From NCBI GenBank assembly GCA_946482385.1, contig CAMLRI010000009.1, positions 1 to 14,032 of the forward strand: a stretch of 14,032 nucleotides of DNA, written 5' to 3'. A model generated the notes under the pieces. It did not search any database, was not told the DNA's origin, and saw nothing but the letters and a program-made list of their open reading frames with translations. This stretch comes from an uncultured Cellvibrio sp. (GTDB taxonomy: Bacteria > Pseudomonadota > Gammaproteobacteria > Pseudomonadales > Cellvibrionaceae). The position numbers and the translations under genes are program-made. This document shows positions 1 to 7,966 of this stretch, one piece after another. Position 1 is the stretch's first letter, and the number at the start of each line of letters is the position of its first letter.

Positions 1-413
1 TCTACGGCGGTAGCCCCGAGAAGATCCATGAAACCATCGTCAAAGGCCGTGTTGCCGCTATGCCTGCTTGGGTAGGTGTGGTGGGCGAGCAGGGCGTAGC
101 CCAACTGGCTGAATACGTGCTGCAGATTTCCGGCGGTGAGCATGATGCGGCCAAAGCCGAAGCAGGCGCCAAGCTGTACACCGCCAACTGCGTGGTTTGC
201 CACGGTGCCGACGGCAAGGGCAACCAGCTGGTGGGCGCGCCCAATCTCACCGATGACATATGGCTCTACGGTGGCGAGCCAGCCACCATTCGCCAAACCA
301 TCCGCGCCGGCCGTGCCGGGGTGATGCCAGCCCAGGGCGAGCTGCTGAAAGAAGACCGCATCCACCTGCTGGCGGCCTATGTTTACAGCCTGTCTATGAA
401 AGACGGCGAGTAA
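1..413 (+). CDS. ccoP: Cytochrome cbb3 oxidase diheme subunit CcoP, C-terminal part (5' end outside window)
   Basis: The reading frame is open from position 3 and ends at TAA 411-413, so only about the last 136 residues are present. CcoP is the membrane-anchored diheme cytochrome c that passes electrons to the CcoN/CcoO core of cbb3 (C-type) oxidase, facing the periplasm. What remains is the end of the first heme domain, with its distal methionine in MPAW (ATG 60-62), and the complete second heme domain with CVVCH (189-203), the GAPNLTDDIW segment typical of the family, and a distal methionine in VMPAQ (ATG 324-326). The N-terminal membrane anchor and first CxxCH lie upstream. In relatives the order ccoNOQP-ccoGHIS is common, and the genes that follow here fit it. 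Identification is secure; only the truncation by the window edge limits it. Confidence 0.95.
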   Translation, partial: YGGSPEKIHETIVKGRVAAMPAWVGVVGEQGVAQLAEYVLQISGGEHDAAKAEAGAKLYTANCVVCHGADGKGNQLVGAPNLTDDIWLYGGEPATIRQTIRAGRAGVMPAQGELLKEDRIHLLAAYVYSLSMKDGE

Positions 414-422
414 ACACGAGCA

Positions 423-441
423 CTGCAATCCTCGATTGCAG
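423..441 (+). other. Perfect hairpin between ccoP and ccoG (first of two)
   Basis: An 8-bp perfect inverted repeat, CTGCAATC and GATTGCAG, encloses the loop CTC, starting 10 nt after the ccoP stop. It has no T-run of its own and lies 11 nt upstream of a second hairpin that does. It could protect the 3' end of the ccoNOQP message against exonucleases or assist the following terminator. The role is inference. Confidence 0.6.
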
Positions 442-452
442 CTGGTTCAGGG

Positions 453-478
453 AAGGCAGGCCTAGGCCTGCCTTTTTT
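453..478 (+). terminator. Rho-independent terminator candidate after ccoP
   Basis: A 22-nt perfect palindrome at 453-474 (arms AAGGCAGGCCT and AGGCCTGCCTT) runs directly into six T residues (473-478). A GC-rich stem followed by a U-tract is the classical intrinsic terminator form. It lies between the oxidase structural gene ccoP and the assembly gene ccoG, so it could end or attenuate the ccoNOQP transcript. I see no convincing promoter in the roughly 60 nt before ccoG, so partial read-through is the simplest way to express ccoG. Confidence 0.75.
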
Positions 479-536
479 ATTGGAGTAGATAGGAGTTGTG
501 CCCCCGGTGGCGCAGCAACTCCCAGAGGTAATCCCC

Positions 537-1949
537 GTGAGTGATAAACCTGCCAAGGGCACCCCCGATAAACCCCAGGTGGATGCGCCCATCCGCTATG
601 TAAACCTCTACGAAGCCGACGACAAAATTTATATCCGCCGTATCACCGGTTTTTACCAGCGCTTGCGCCGTTACACGGGCATTCCCCTGATGCTGGGCTT
701 TTTGCTGATGCCCTGGCTGGTGATCGATGGCCGCCCGGCGATGTTGTTTGATTTGCCCGAACGCAAGTTCCATGTGCTCTGGCTGACCTTCTGGCCGCAA
801 GATGCTATGTACCTGGCCTGGCTGTTGGTGATCTCCGCCTTTTTGCTGTTTACCGTCACTGTGTTGGTGGGGCGGGTCTGGTGCGGCTTTACCTGCCCGC
901 AAACCGTGTGGACGCAAATGTTTATCTGGGCGGAATTTGTCTGCGAGGGCGATCGCAACAAACGTATCAAGCTCGATGCCCAGCCGTGGAATCTGGAAAA
1001 GCTTTGGCGCAAATCCGCCAAGCAGGCCATTTGGATTGGCATCTCCCTGATTACCTCCCTCACCTTTATCGGTTATTTCACGCCGGTGCGCGAACTGGTG
1101 GTTGGCTTCTTTACCTTTGACCTGGAGTTAATGACGGCCTTTTGGGTGCTGTTTTTTGTCGGCGCCACCTATATGAACGCCGGGTTTATGCGCGAGCAAT
1201 TTTGCAAATACATTTGCCCCTATGCCCGCTTCCAGGGGGTGATGTACGACAAGGACACGCTGACGGTTTCCTACAACCCGCTGCGCGGTGAAAAGCGCGG
1301 CCCACGCAAAGCAGGCGAGGACTACAAGGCCCAGGGCCTGGGCGATTGCATCGACTGCTCCTGGTGTGTGCAGGTATGCCCGGTGGATATCGACATCCGC
1401 GATGGCCTGCAGGCTGAGTGTATCGACTGCGGCCTCTGTGTTGATGCCTGTAACAGCGTGATGGACAAGATGGGCTATGAACCGGGTTTGATCAGCTTCA
1501 CTACTGAGGATGCCATTCAGAATGGCAAAACCAAGGTGTTTCGCCCGCGCCTGTTGGGCTATGGTTTGATGCTGTCGATTATGATGGGATTGTTTGTCTA
1601 CTCCATCGCCACCCGGGTGCCTGTGGGCATAGAGGCGCAGCGCGACCGCGGGGTGCAAATGTACCGGGTGGCCGGCAAACAGATCATTAATGTTTACACC
1701 CTGAAGATCAGCAACATGGATCGCCAGACCCACATTTACGATGTGGAAATTGAAGGCCCCCATGCCTTTGAGTTGGATGGCTATCGTCCTGTGCCGGTGG
1801 TGGAAGGGGAGGTGCTGGTGGTGCCGGTGCGGGTAGTGGCCAATAAAGCGGATTTACAGCAGAAGAAAACCGAAATCCGTATCCGCGCCCGCGCCCGCGA
1901 CAATGCTGAGCTGACGGCTTTCCACGAAACCACTTTCATCGGCCCTTAA
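537..1949 (+). CDS. ccoG: Cytochrome c oxidase accessory protein CcoG (FixG/RdxA family)
   Basis: Polyferredoxin-like inner-membrane protein of cbb3 oxidase biogenesis; family work in Rhodobacter describes CcoG as a cupric reductase that supplies Cu(I) for oxidase assembly. From GTG 537 it is 470 residues. Visible are hydrophobic segments at about 55-72, 92-115, 160-185 and 195-215, CxxxCP pairs at C116/C120 and C223/C227, two 4Fe-4S motifs (C271, C274, C277, C281 and C295, C298, C301, C305), another membrane helix near 340-360, and a C-terminal Ig-like FixG domain. I chose GTG 537 because AGAGG (524-528) sits at good spacing and the protein then begins MSDKPAKG. GTG 498 (483 aa) and GTG 507 are in frame but have poorly spaced ribosome binding sites. 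The gene follows ccoP and precedes ccoH. Confidence 0.95.
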   Translation: MSDKPAKGTPDKPQVDAPIRYVNLYEADDKIYIRRITGFYQRLRRYTGIPLMLGFLLMPWLVIDGRPAMLFDLPERKFHVLWLTFWPQDAMYLAWLLVISAFLLFTVTVLVGRVWCGFTCPQTVWTQMFIWAEFVCEGDRNKRIKLDAQPWNLEKLWRKSAKQAIWIGISLITSLTFIGYFTPVRELVVGFFTFDLELMTAFWVLFFVGATYMNAGFMREQFCKYICPYARFQGVMYDKDTLTVSYNPLRGEKRGPRKAGEDYKAQGLGDCIDCSWCVQVCPVDIDIRDGLQAECIDCGLCVDACNSVMDKMGYEPGLISFTTEDAIQNGKTKVFRPRLLGYGLMLSIMMGLFVYSIATRVPVGIEAQRDRGVQMYRVAGKQIINVYTLKISNMDRQTHIYDVEIEGPHAFELDGYRPVPVVEGEVLVVPVRVVANKADLQQKKTEIRIRARARDNAELTAFHETTFIGP

Positions 1950-1977
1950 TTCAGGCCAGTTAACAAAGAGCTGCGTT

Positions 1978-2520
1978 ATGACTGAAACAAACGACGAAAT
2001 AATCCTGCCCTGGTACCGCCAGTTTTGGTTTTGGTTTGTGTTTGGGCCGCTGATTTTTATCATCATCCTGTGCGGCTTTACGGTGTCCATTGCGCTGAAC
2101 AATGCCGATGATGTGATTATCGACAACTATTACAAAGAGGGGCGCATGATCAACCAAACCCTCGACCAGGATAAGCGCGCCAAGGCTCTGGGCTTGAGTG
2201 CCGAGCTGCGCTTTGATGTGCAAACCGGCGAGGTAATCCTCAGCCTGCCGCAGCTGCCCGATGGCGCCCAGCTGCCCGAACAATTGCTGTTGTTAATGGG
2301 GCACCCGGTCAAGGCCGCCAAGGATCAACAGGTCCAGCTGCGCGCCCTGGCCGCCGGCCAATACCGTGGCGAGCTGGCAGTGCGCCCCGAGTACAGCTGG
2401 TACCTCACCCTCTACCCAATCACCGACCTGGCGCAGCGCAACCAGGCCGAATGGACCCTCAGTGGCCAAATTGATTTCGCCCAGGGCGATACTACCCAGC
2501 TGGTGCCCCGCGTCGACTAA
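1978..2520 (+). CDS. ccoH: Cbb3 oxidase assembly protein CcoH (FixH family)
   Basis: A 180-residue protein of the FixH/CcoH family, a single-span inner-membrane factor that stays with the oxidase subunits during cbb3 assembly. The sequence has a short charged N-terminus, the aromatic stretch WYRQFWFWFVFGP followed by one membrane helix (about residues 15-40), then the conserved DNYYKEG motif (49-55) and a periplasmic beta-rich domain. ATG 1978 is preceded by AAAGAG near 1965-1970. It begins 28 nt after ccoG, and its TAA overlaps the ATG of ccoI by one base, which points to translational coupling. Family assignment is firm even though FixH proteins diverge strongly outside the N-terminal segment. 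Confidence 0.92.
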   Translation: MTETNDEIILPWYRQFWFWFVFGPLIFIIILCGFTVSIALNNADDVIIDNYYKEGRMINQTLDQDKRAKALGLSAELRFDVQTGEVILSLPQLPDGAQLPEQLLLLMGHPVKAAKDQQVQLRALAAGQYRGELAVRPEYSWYLTLYPITDLAQRNQAEWTLSGQIDFAQGDTTQLVPRVD

Positions 2521-4934
2521 TGGCCCAGGATCTGCGCCCCTGTTACCACTGCGGCCTGCCGGTGCCGGCGGCCAGCTATTACCCGGTGCGCATCCAGGGG
2601 CAGGAGCAGCTGATGTGCTGCCCCGGCTGCCAGGCAGTAGCCACGGCTATTGTTGAAGGTGGCCTGGATTCCTTTTACCAATTCCGCACCCGCACCAATG
2701 AGCGCCCCGAGCTGCAAGGGCAGGGCGCCCAGCGCTGGGCAATTTACGACCTGCCGGAAGTGCAAAGTGAATTTGTCCTGCCGGTGAGCGAGGATGGCCA
2801 GGTGCGCCAGGCCAGCCTGCTGTTGGAGGGCATCACCTGCGCCGCCTGCAGCTGGCTGATTGAAACCCACCTGAAAAAAAATCCCGCCCTGCGCTCCCTG
2901 TCGGTCAACGTCAGCAGCCATCGCTGCACCCTGGTGTGGGATGCCAGCCTGGCGCCCTTATCCAGCCTTTTTGCCGCCCTGGCAGAGATAGGTTATACCC
3001 CGCGCCCGGCCACCGACGAGCAGCAGCAACAGCTCATCAACAAGGAAAACCGCACCGCCTTAATGCGTATTGGCGTAGCCGGCTTCGGCATGATGCAGGC
3101 AATGATGGTGGCGGTGGGCATGTACACGGGGGCAACGGATTTTTGGCTGGATTTCCTGCGCTGGCTGTCGATGCTGGTGGCTACCCCGGTTGTCTTTTTC
3201 TCCGCCTGGCCGTTTTTCCAGGCGGCCTGGCGCAGTATCCAAATGCGCCAGTTGGTGATGGATGTGCCTGTAGCCCTGGCCATTGGCCTGGCCTACCTCG
3301 CCAGCGTATGGGCCACGGTGACCAGCAGTGGCGAGGTGTATTTTGAATCTGTATCCATGTTTACCTTTTTCCTGCTGCTGGGGCGCTACATCGAGCTGCG
3401 CGCGCGTCATCGCAACCGCTTGGCGTTTGGCAACCTGGCGCAGTTGATGCCCCTGACTGCCTGCTGCCTGCGCCAGGAAAATGGTTGCGAAGTTGAACAC
3501 AACCTGCCGCTAAAAACCCTGCAGCTGGGCGACATTATTCTGGTGAAAGCCGGGGAAACCTTTCCCTGCGATGGCCGGGTGCTGGCCGGCGAAAGCTCGG
3601 CGGTGGAGGCGCTGCTCACCGGCGAATCCCAGCCGGTGGCCAAGCGGCCGGGGGATCTGGTGATTGCCGGCACCCTCAACCATCACAGCCCGCTCAAACT
3701 GGAGGTTACCGCCCTGGGCGCCGCCACCCAGTTATCAGCCATTGAGCGTTTGGCGGCCCAGGCGGCAGAGGAAAAGCCCCAACAAGTGCTGGTTGGCGAT
3801 CGCATAGCGCGCTTTTTTATCGCCCGCCTCTTGGTTGTCTGCTCGGCGGTGTTTGCCTTTTGGCTGTGGTATCGCCCGGAAGATGCCTTTTGGATCACCC
3901 TCTCGGTACTGGTAGTCACCTGCCCCTGTGCCCTGGCATTGGCCATGCCCGCCGCCCTTTCGGCAGCCACCGCCAACCTGCGCCAGCAGGGCTTTTTGGT
4001 GGCGCGCGGCCATGTGATAGAAACCCTGACCCAGGTGAACCGGGTGATTTTTGATAAAACCGGCACCCTGACCCGCGGCCAGTTCGCCCTGGCACAGCTG
4101 CTGCCCCTGGGTGATGCCCCCGGTGAGCGCGATAGCCTGCTCGGTATAGCTGCCGCGCTGGAGGCCGGCTCCAACCACCCTCTGGCCGCTGCCTTTCACA
4201 GCTGGCGCGACCAATACCAGGCGCAGCAGGTTAAGCAGCTGACTGCCGCAGGTGTGGAAGGCGTAATCGACGGCCTCGGCTACCGCTTGGGTACTCCAGA
4301 GTTTGCCGCTGCTATCGCAGGCCAGGCAGTGCCGGCGTTTCCCGATCAGCAGCACAGCTGGCTGCTATTGGCCAATGAGCGGCAGCTGCTGGCCTGGATC
4401 GGCCTGGCCGACCAGCCCCGCGCCGAGGCCAAGGCGCTGGTCGAGCAGTTGCAGCAACGCGGTATCGCTGTGGAGCTGCTCAGCGGCGATCAGTCGGGCG
4501 CGGTGGCGCAATTGGCGCAACAACTGGGTATCCGCGAGTTTCGCGCCGGCGCCAACCCGGGCGACAAATTGTCGCGCCTCAGCCAGTGCCAGGCGGCGGG
4601 TGATAAAGTGCTAATGGTGGGCGATGGCATTAACGATGTGCCGGTGCTGGCCGGTGCCGATGTGTCTGTCGCCATGGCCTGCTCCTCGGATCTGGCGCAA
4701 ACCCGCGCCGATGCGGTGCTGCTTAACGATCACCTGCTGGTACTGGCCAGGGCTATACAGCTGGCGCAGCGCACCCAGGCGGTTATCAAACAGAACCTGC
4801 GCTTCTCGCTGATATACAATCTGCTGGCGCTGCCCCTGGCTGCGGCGGGCTTTGTGCCCCCCTGGTTGGCGGCCATCGGCATGACGCTCAGCTCCCTGGT
4901 GGTGATTTTTAACGCCTTGCGGTTAACTAAATAG
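2520..4934 (+). CDS. ccoI: Copper-translocating P1B-type ATPase CcoI (FixI/CtpA type)
   Basis: Inner-membrane Cu(I) pump of 804 residues; this subgroup exports copper to the periplasm for insertion into cbb3 oxidase rather than for copper resistance. In order: an N-terminal cysteine-rich segment specific to the FixI subgroup (C8, C11, C33, C34, C37), a heavy-metal-associated domain with GITCAACS (C107, C110), transmembrane helices, actuator TGES (367-370), the ion-binding CPC motif (468-470) in the membrane, the phosphorylated aspartate D512 in DKTGTLT, the nucleotide-domain HP pair (H553, P554), and GDGIND (701-706). All catalytic residues are intact. The ATG overlaps the ccoH stop (TAATG), so it is probably coupled to ccoH. 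Its place between ccoH and ccoS separates it from a CopA-type detoxification pump. Confidence 0.96.
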   Translation: MAQDLRPCYHCGLPVPAASYYPVRIQGQEQLMCCPGCQAVATAIVEGGLDSFYQFRTRTNERPELQGQGAQRWAIYDLPEVQSEFVLPVSEDGQVRQASLLLEGITCAACSWLIETHLKKNPALRSLSVNVSSHRCTLVWDASLAPLSSLFAALAEIGYTPRPATDEQQQQLINKENRTALMRIGVAGFGMMQAMMVAVGMYTGATDFWLDFLRWLSMLVATPVVFFSAWPFFQAAWRSIQMRQLVMDVPVALAIGLAYLASVWATVTSSGEVYFESVSMFTFFLLLGRYIELRARHRNRLAFGNLAQLMPLTACCLRQENGCEVEHNLPLKTLQLGDIILVKAGETFPCDGRVLAGESSAVEALLTGESQPVAKRPGDLVIAGTLNHHSPLKLEVTALGAATQLSAIERLAAQAAEEKPQQVLVGDRIARFFIARLLVVCSAVFAFWLWYRPEDAFWITLSVLVVTCPCALALAMPAALSAATANLRQQGFLVARGHVIETLTQVNRVIFDKTGTLTRGQFALAQLLPLGDAPGERDSLLGIAAALEAGSNHPLAAAFHSWRDQYQAQQVKQLTAAGVEGVIDGLGYRLGTPEFAAAIAGQAVPAFPDQQHSWLLLANERQLLAWIGLADQPRAEAKALVEQLQQRGIAVELLSGDQSGAVAQLAQQLGIREFRAGANPGDKLSRLSQCQAAGDKVLMVGDGINDVPVLAGADVSVAMACSSDLAQTRADAVLLNDHLLVLARAIQLAQRTQAVIKQNLRFSLIYNLLALPLAAAGFVPPWLAAIGMTLSSLVVIFNALRLTK

Positions 4935-4945
4935 AATTGGTTCCA

Positions 4946-5161
4946 ATGGAAAGTTTATATTTTTTAGTACCCTGCGCCCTGGTGTTTATCGCCATCGCCA
5001 TCAAGGTATTTTTTTGGGCGATTAACAGCGGCCAGTACGACAACCTGGATACCGAGGCCCACCGCATTTTGTTTGATAGTGAAACGCCCAAAGGTAATCC
5101 CGGCAGCACCCCAAACAATCCCGCCAACCCCGACTCACCCAGCGATAAGCCTGCCCCATGA
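4946..5161 (+). CDS. ccoS: Cbb3 oxidase maturation protein CcoS
   Basis: A small 71-residue membrane protein of the CcoS/FixS family, needed in relatives for insertion of redox cofactors into the oxidase. It has one membrane helix (about residues 4-25) followed by the family signature FFWAINSGQYDNLD and AHRILFD, then a Pro/Ser/Asn-rich cytoplasmic tail. I chose ATG 4946; an in-frame TTG at 4937 would add only three residues (MVP). No strong ribosome binding site is visible, and the start lies 11 nt after the ccoI stop, so reinitiation after ccoI is likely. Its TGA overlaps the ATG of the next gene by four bases (ATGA). Confidence 0.93.
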   Translation: MESLYFLVPCALVFIAIAIKVFFWAINSGQYDNLDTEAHRILFDSETPKGNPGSTPNNPANPDSPSDKPAP

Positions 5162-5988
5162 TCCTCGATTGGCCCAGCCTCTCGGCCGCGTTTTTGCTCG
5201 GCCTGTTCAGTAGCGCCCACTGTGTGGGCATGTGCGGCGGCATTATGGCGGCGCTCTCTATGGCGGTGCCCGCCCAGGCCAAAAGCCGGCGCACTTGGCT
5301 GCTGCTCAGCTACAACCTGGGCCGTATCGCCAGTTACAGTTTGATGGGGCTGTTGGTGGGGCTGTTTGCCGCCCAGTTGGCAGCTTGGGGGGCGGCGCTA
5401 TGGCTGCGCTGGTTGGCGGGAATACTGCTAATCGCTATGGGCTTGTACCTGGCCAACTGGTGGCGCGGGCTAACTTACCTGGAGGCGGGTGGGCGCTATC
5501 TTTGGGCTTATCTGCAACCCCTGGGTAAGGCGCTGATGCCAGTGGATTCAGCCCCCAAGGCGCTGGCCCTGGGGGTAATTTGGGGTTGGCTGCCCTGCGG
5601 TTTGGTCTATTCCGCCCTGGCCTATGCCATGGCCCAGGGGCAGGGCGGGGCAGGGGCCCTGGTGATGCTGGCTTTTGGCCTGGGCACCTTGCCCGCCGTG
5701 TTGGCCACTGGCCTGGTTGCCCAGCAATTGGGGCGCTGGTTACAGCGCCCCCAGCTGCGCTGGCCGCTGGCCTTGGCGATAGTGGTGTTTGGCCTCTGGA
5801 CTCTCTGGGGCGGCGGCCATGGCGATCACAGCCAGCATGGGCACAATCATTCAGCCCATCAAATTGATAGCCAGCAACAGGACCAGCATCAGCACCACAA
5901 CCACCAGCCACAAACCCAGCCTGCTGCAAGCTCGGCGTCATCGGCTGCCATTGAAAGCGGCCATGAGCACCACCATCATCAGCATTAG
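5158..5988 (+). CDS. TauE/SafE-like (DsbD-2 type) membrane protein with histidine-rich tail
   Basis: A 276-residue polytopic membrane protein, about six helices. TM1 carries SSAHCVGMCGG (H21, C22, C26) and a later helix carries WLPCG (C147), the marks of the sulfite exporter TauE/SafE-like or DsbD-2 family usually found after ccoS in Pseudomonas and relatives. The transported or handled substrate is not established; the position in the cco operon suggests copper or oxidase maturation. The ATG overlaps the ccoS stop (ATGA), so the two are probably co-translated. Unusual is the C-terminus: residues 218-276 hold 16 histidines in 59 positions, including GHEHHHHQH at the very end, plus a Gln/Ser/Ala-rich stretch. 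Such a tail is a likely metal-binding or metal-sensing segment; that is inference. Confidence 0.85.
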   Translation: MILDWPSLSAAFLLGLFSSAHCVGMCGGIMAALSMAVPAQAKSRRTWLLLSYNLGRIASYSLMGLLVGLFAAQLAAWGAALWLRWLAGILLIAMGLYLANWWRGLTYLEAGGRYLWAYLQPLGKALMPVDSAPKALALGVIWGWLPCGLVYSALAYAMAQGQGGAGALVMLAFGLGTLPAVLATGLVAQQLGRWLQRPQLRWPLALAIVVFGLWTLWGGGHGDHSQHGHNHSAHQIDSQQQDQHQHHNHQPQTQPAASSASSAAIESGHEHHHHQH

Positions 5989-6056
5989 CTGGCTGCTGAA
6001 AAAGGTTTTCGAGACATTCCCACAGGCTCCAGCGGCTAGACTTAAGGTGTGTTTAG

Positions 6057-7775
6057 GTGACAAAGCGATTCACTATGTGTCCAGTCAGGTTGTTGCGGGG
6101 GATCTTATGGGGGCTGCTGTTGGTGGTCAGCCAGGCCTATGCCCAGCCGGATGCCGATGCCACCGCAGACACAGACGCCAGTTGTGCCCCTTTTACCGGG
6201 CAGCGCCAAAGCCTGGCGGCAGCCAGGGAAAGCCGGTTGGAAACCAACCTGTTTGACGGCCTGGAAGGCAAGCGCATCCGCCATATCCAATTCAAAACCA
6301 TTTCCGTGTTCGACCCGGATAACCCCCGCGACAACAAACCCCTGTATCTCTGGCTTAACAAACTCCACACCAACACCCGCCCTGGCGTGGTGCGCGCGCA
6401 GTTGCTGTTTAAAGAAGGCGAGCGCCTGCTCCTGCGCGATATTGCCGAATCCGAGCGGCTGTTGCGCTCGCGCCATTACCTCACCAATGCCTACATACTG
6501 CCGCTGGTGGTGTGCGACACCCAGGTTGACCTAATGGTTGTCACCCAGGATGCCTGGGCCCTGGAGCCGCAGTTTTCCGTATCGCGCAAATCGGCCGACA
6601 CCCAAACCAGTTACGCATTGGAAGACGGTAACTTCCTCGGCACCGGCAGCAACCTGCGCATCAGCTACAGCCAATCGGAACTGCGCAACCTGGTGGGCTA
6701 CGACATCAGCAACCCGCACTTATTTAACAGCCAGCTCAGCGGCCGCTTGTATTACGCCGACACCTCCGATGGGCGCAATTCCATAGTGCAATTGGAGCGC
6801 CCCTTTGAATCCCTGGCCACGCCCTGGGCGGCAGGTATTTACCGCGAAGATACAGTGCTTACCGATAGCATTCGCCTGCGCGACCAGGTGATCAACGAAT
6901 ACCGCCACTTCACCGAACTCAGCCAGGTATTTATCGGCCGCGCCTCTGTTCAGCGCGATCACAGCCAGCGCTGGCTGCTGGGTTTTAGCCGCGAGCAATC
7001 ATCCTATATCGCCACCGCAGAAACCCTGGGTGAATTGCCCACCGATGTCACGGCCGAATATCCCTGGGTGGAATACCAATTGTTGGAAAACCGCTACACG
7101 GTTTACAAAAACGTCAACCAAATCCAGCGCCCGGAAGATATAGGCCTGGGCCACCAATTGCGCCTGCGCCTGGGCTATGGCTCGCGCAGCTGGAACAATC
7201 CAGACGATGTGTGGCGTTGGAATGCCAGCTACCAATATTTATTGGATGTGGATGAGTTGCACATTATGGCTCTGGGCTTAATGTCCGATGGCCACTACTA
7301 CAAAAACCTCGATGGACTTAATAGCCAGGTCAACCAGTCCTATCTCAGTTACAACTACTTTATTGATGAAAAAAATCGCTGGTACTTTTGGCTGGGTTAC
7401 GACCAGGGCCACGACCTGGCGCAGCACCAGGAATTAACCAGTGGTGATATCACCGGCCTGCGCGGCTACCCTACAGATTTCCAGCGCGGCAACCAGCGCT
7501 ATAGGTTCAGTATTGAGCGGCGCTATTTTTCCGATGTTCACTTGTTCAGCATTTTGCGCCTGGGCGCCGTGGCTTTTTTTGATACTGGCAAATCCTGGGG
7601 GCTGCGCGAATATCGCCAAAGCCCGCAGCTGAGCAATATCGGCCTGGGTTTGCGCCTCAGCTCCAGCCGCGTCAAAATCGGCACAGTCGCACATTTGGAT
7701 ATAGCCACCCCCCTCACCCAAAAACAGGGCATCAGCGAATACCAAATTACTTTTGGTGCATCGCAACAGTTTTAA
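6057..7775 (+). CDS. Outer-membrane Omp85/BamA-superfamily protein with one apparent POTRA domain
   Basis: A 572-residue predicted outer-membrane protein. Residues 1-29 form a signal peptide (helix [11 protein letters not shown], likely cut after AYA). Residues about 73-167 resemble a single POTRA domain ([13 protein letters not shown], an alpha-helical middle, then VDLMVVTQD). The rest, from about 170, looks like a beta-barrel of alternating aromatic/polar strands, with the superfamily motif LRGY (R469, G470, Y471) for the conserved inward loop, then [13 protein letters not shown], and a C-terminal phenylalanine as expected of barrel proteins recognised by the BAM complex. It is too short for BamA (five POTRAs) or TamA (three). 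GTG 6057 has AAGG at 6044-6047; ATG 6075 is an alternative start. It begins 68 nt after the SafE-like gene. Substrate and function are unknown. Confidence 0.8.
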   Translation: MTKRFTMCPVRLLRGILWGLLLVVSQAYAQPDADATADTDASCAPFTGQRQSLAAARESRLETNLFDGLEGKRIRHIQFKTISVFDPDNPRDNKPLYLWLNKLHTNTRPGVVRAQLLFKEGERLLLRDIAESERLLRSRHYLTNAYILPLVVCDTQVDLMVVTQDAWALEPQFSVSRKSADTQTSYALEDGNFLGTGSNLRISYSQSELRNLVGYDISNPHLFNSQLSGRLYYADTSDGRNSIVQLERPFESLATPWAAGIYREDTVLTDSIRLRDQVINEYRHFTELSQVFIGRASVQRDHSQRWLLGFSREQSSYIATAETLGELPTDVTAEYPWVEYQLLENRYTVYKNVNQIQRPEDIGLGHQLRLRLGYGSRSWNNPDDVWRWNASYQYLLDVDELHIMALGLMSDGHYYKNLDGLNSQVNQSYLSYNYFIDEKNRWYFWLGYDQGHDLAQHQELTSGDITGLRGYPTDFQRGNQRYRFSIERRYFSDVHLFSILRLGAVAFFDTGKSWGLREYRQSPQLSNIGLGLRLSSSRVKIGTVAHLDIATPLTQKQGISEYQITFGASQQF

Positions 7776-7797
7776 TTGGTTTTTGCACCAGGTTTCC

Positions 7798-7910
7798 AGC
7801 ACAAAACTCTTGCCCCTTGCTCTGGGCCGAGGGAGGCATGGATGCCGACCATCGAGCCTACATGGATGTATTTACGGCGTGGCCAGAGCAAGGGGCAAGA
7901 GTTTTGTGCT
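7798..7910. repeat. Long perfect inverted-repeat element (28-bp arms, 57-bp core)
   Basis: The left arm (7798-7825) and right arm (7883-7910) are perfect reverse complements over 28 bp; the left arm begins AGCACAAAACTC. The 57-bp core holds two smaller symmetric motifs, GGCAT-GG-ATGCC (7835-7846) and TACAT-GG-ATGTA (7859-7870), which share CATGGATG but differ in their paired ends. No protein is encoded and no target-site duplication is obvious. As RNA it would fold into a very stable stem lying between the Omp85-like gene and gloA, with no U-tract behind it. From memory, related intergenic islands with GGATG...GAGCCTACA...GGATGTATTTACGGCGT occur in many gammaproteobacteria; this was not checked. 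Confidence 0.85.
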
Positions 7911-7966
7911 CGCTCAAGGCTTATCGAAAAAATGAAAAATTCCCAAAAAATATTTTGAGGTTAATT

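Noticed and set aside
414..536. FNR/Anr box controlling ccoG
   Set aside because: Expected because cbb3 genes are often FNR-controlled, but I see no TTGAT-N4-ATCAA-like site in this gap; control may lie upstream of ccoN outside the window.
1128..1763. 211-codon minus-strand frame inside ccoG
   Set aside because: Overlaps the Fe-S motifs of ccoG on the other strand and has no family resemblance.
5979..5999. Possible terminator after the SafE-like gene
   Set aside because: Only a 6-bp stem with a 9-nt loop overlapping the stop codon, and no T-run follows.
7817..7966. N-terminal extension of gloA by 50 codons
   Set aside because: The frame runs through the inverted-repeat element; glyoxalase homology and the ribosome binding site place the start at 7967.
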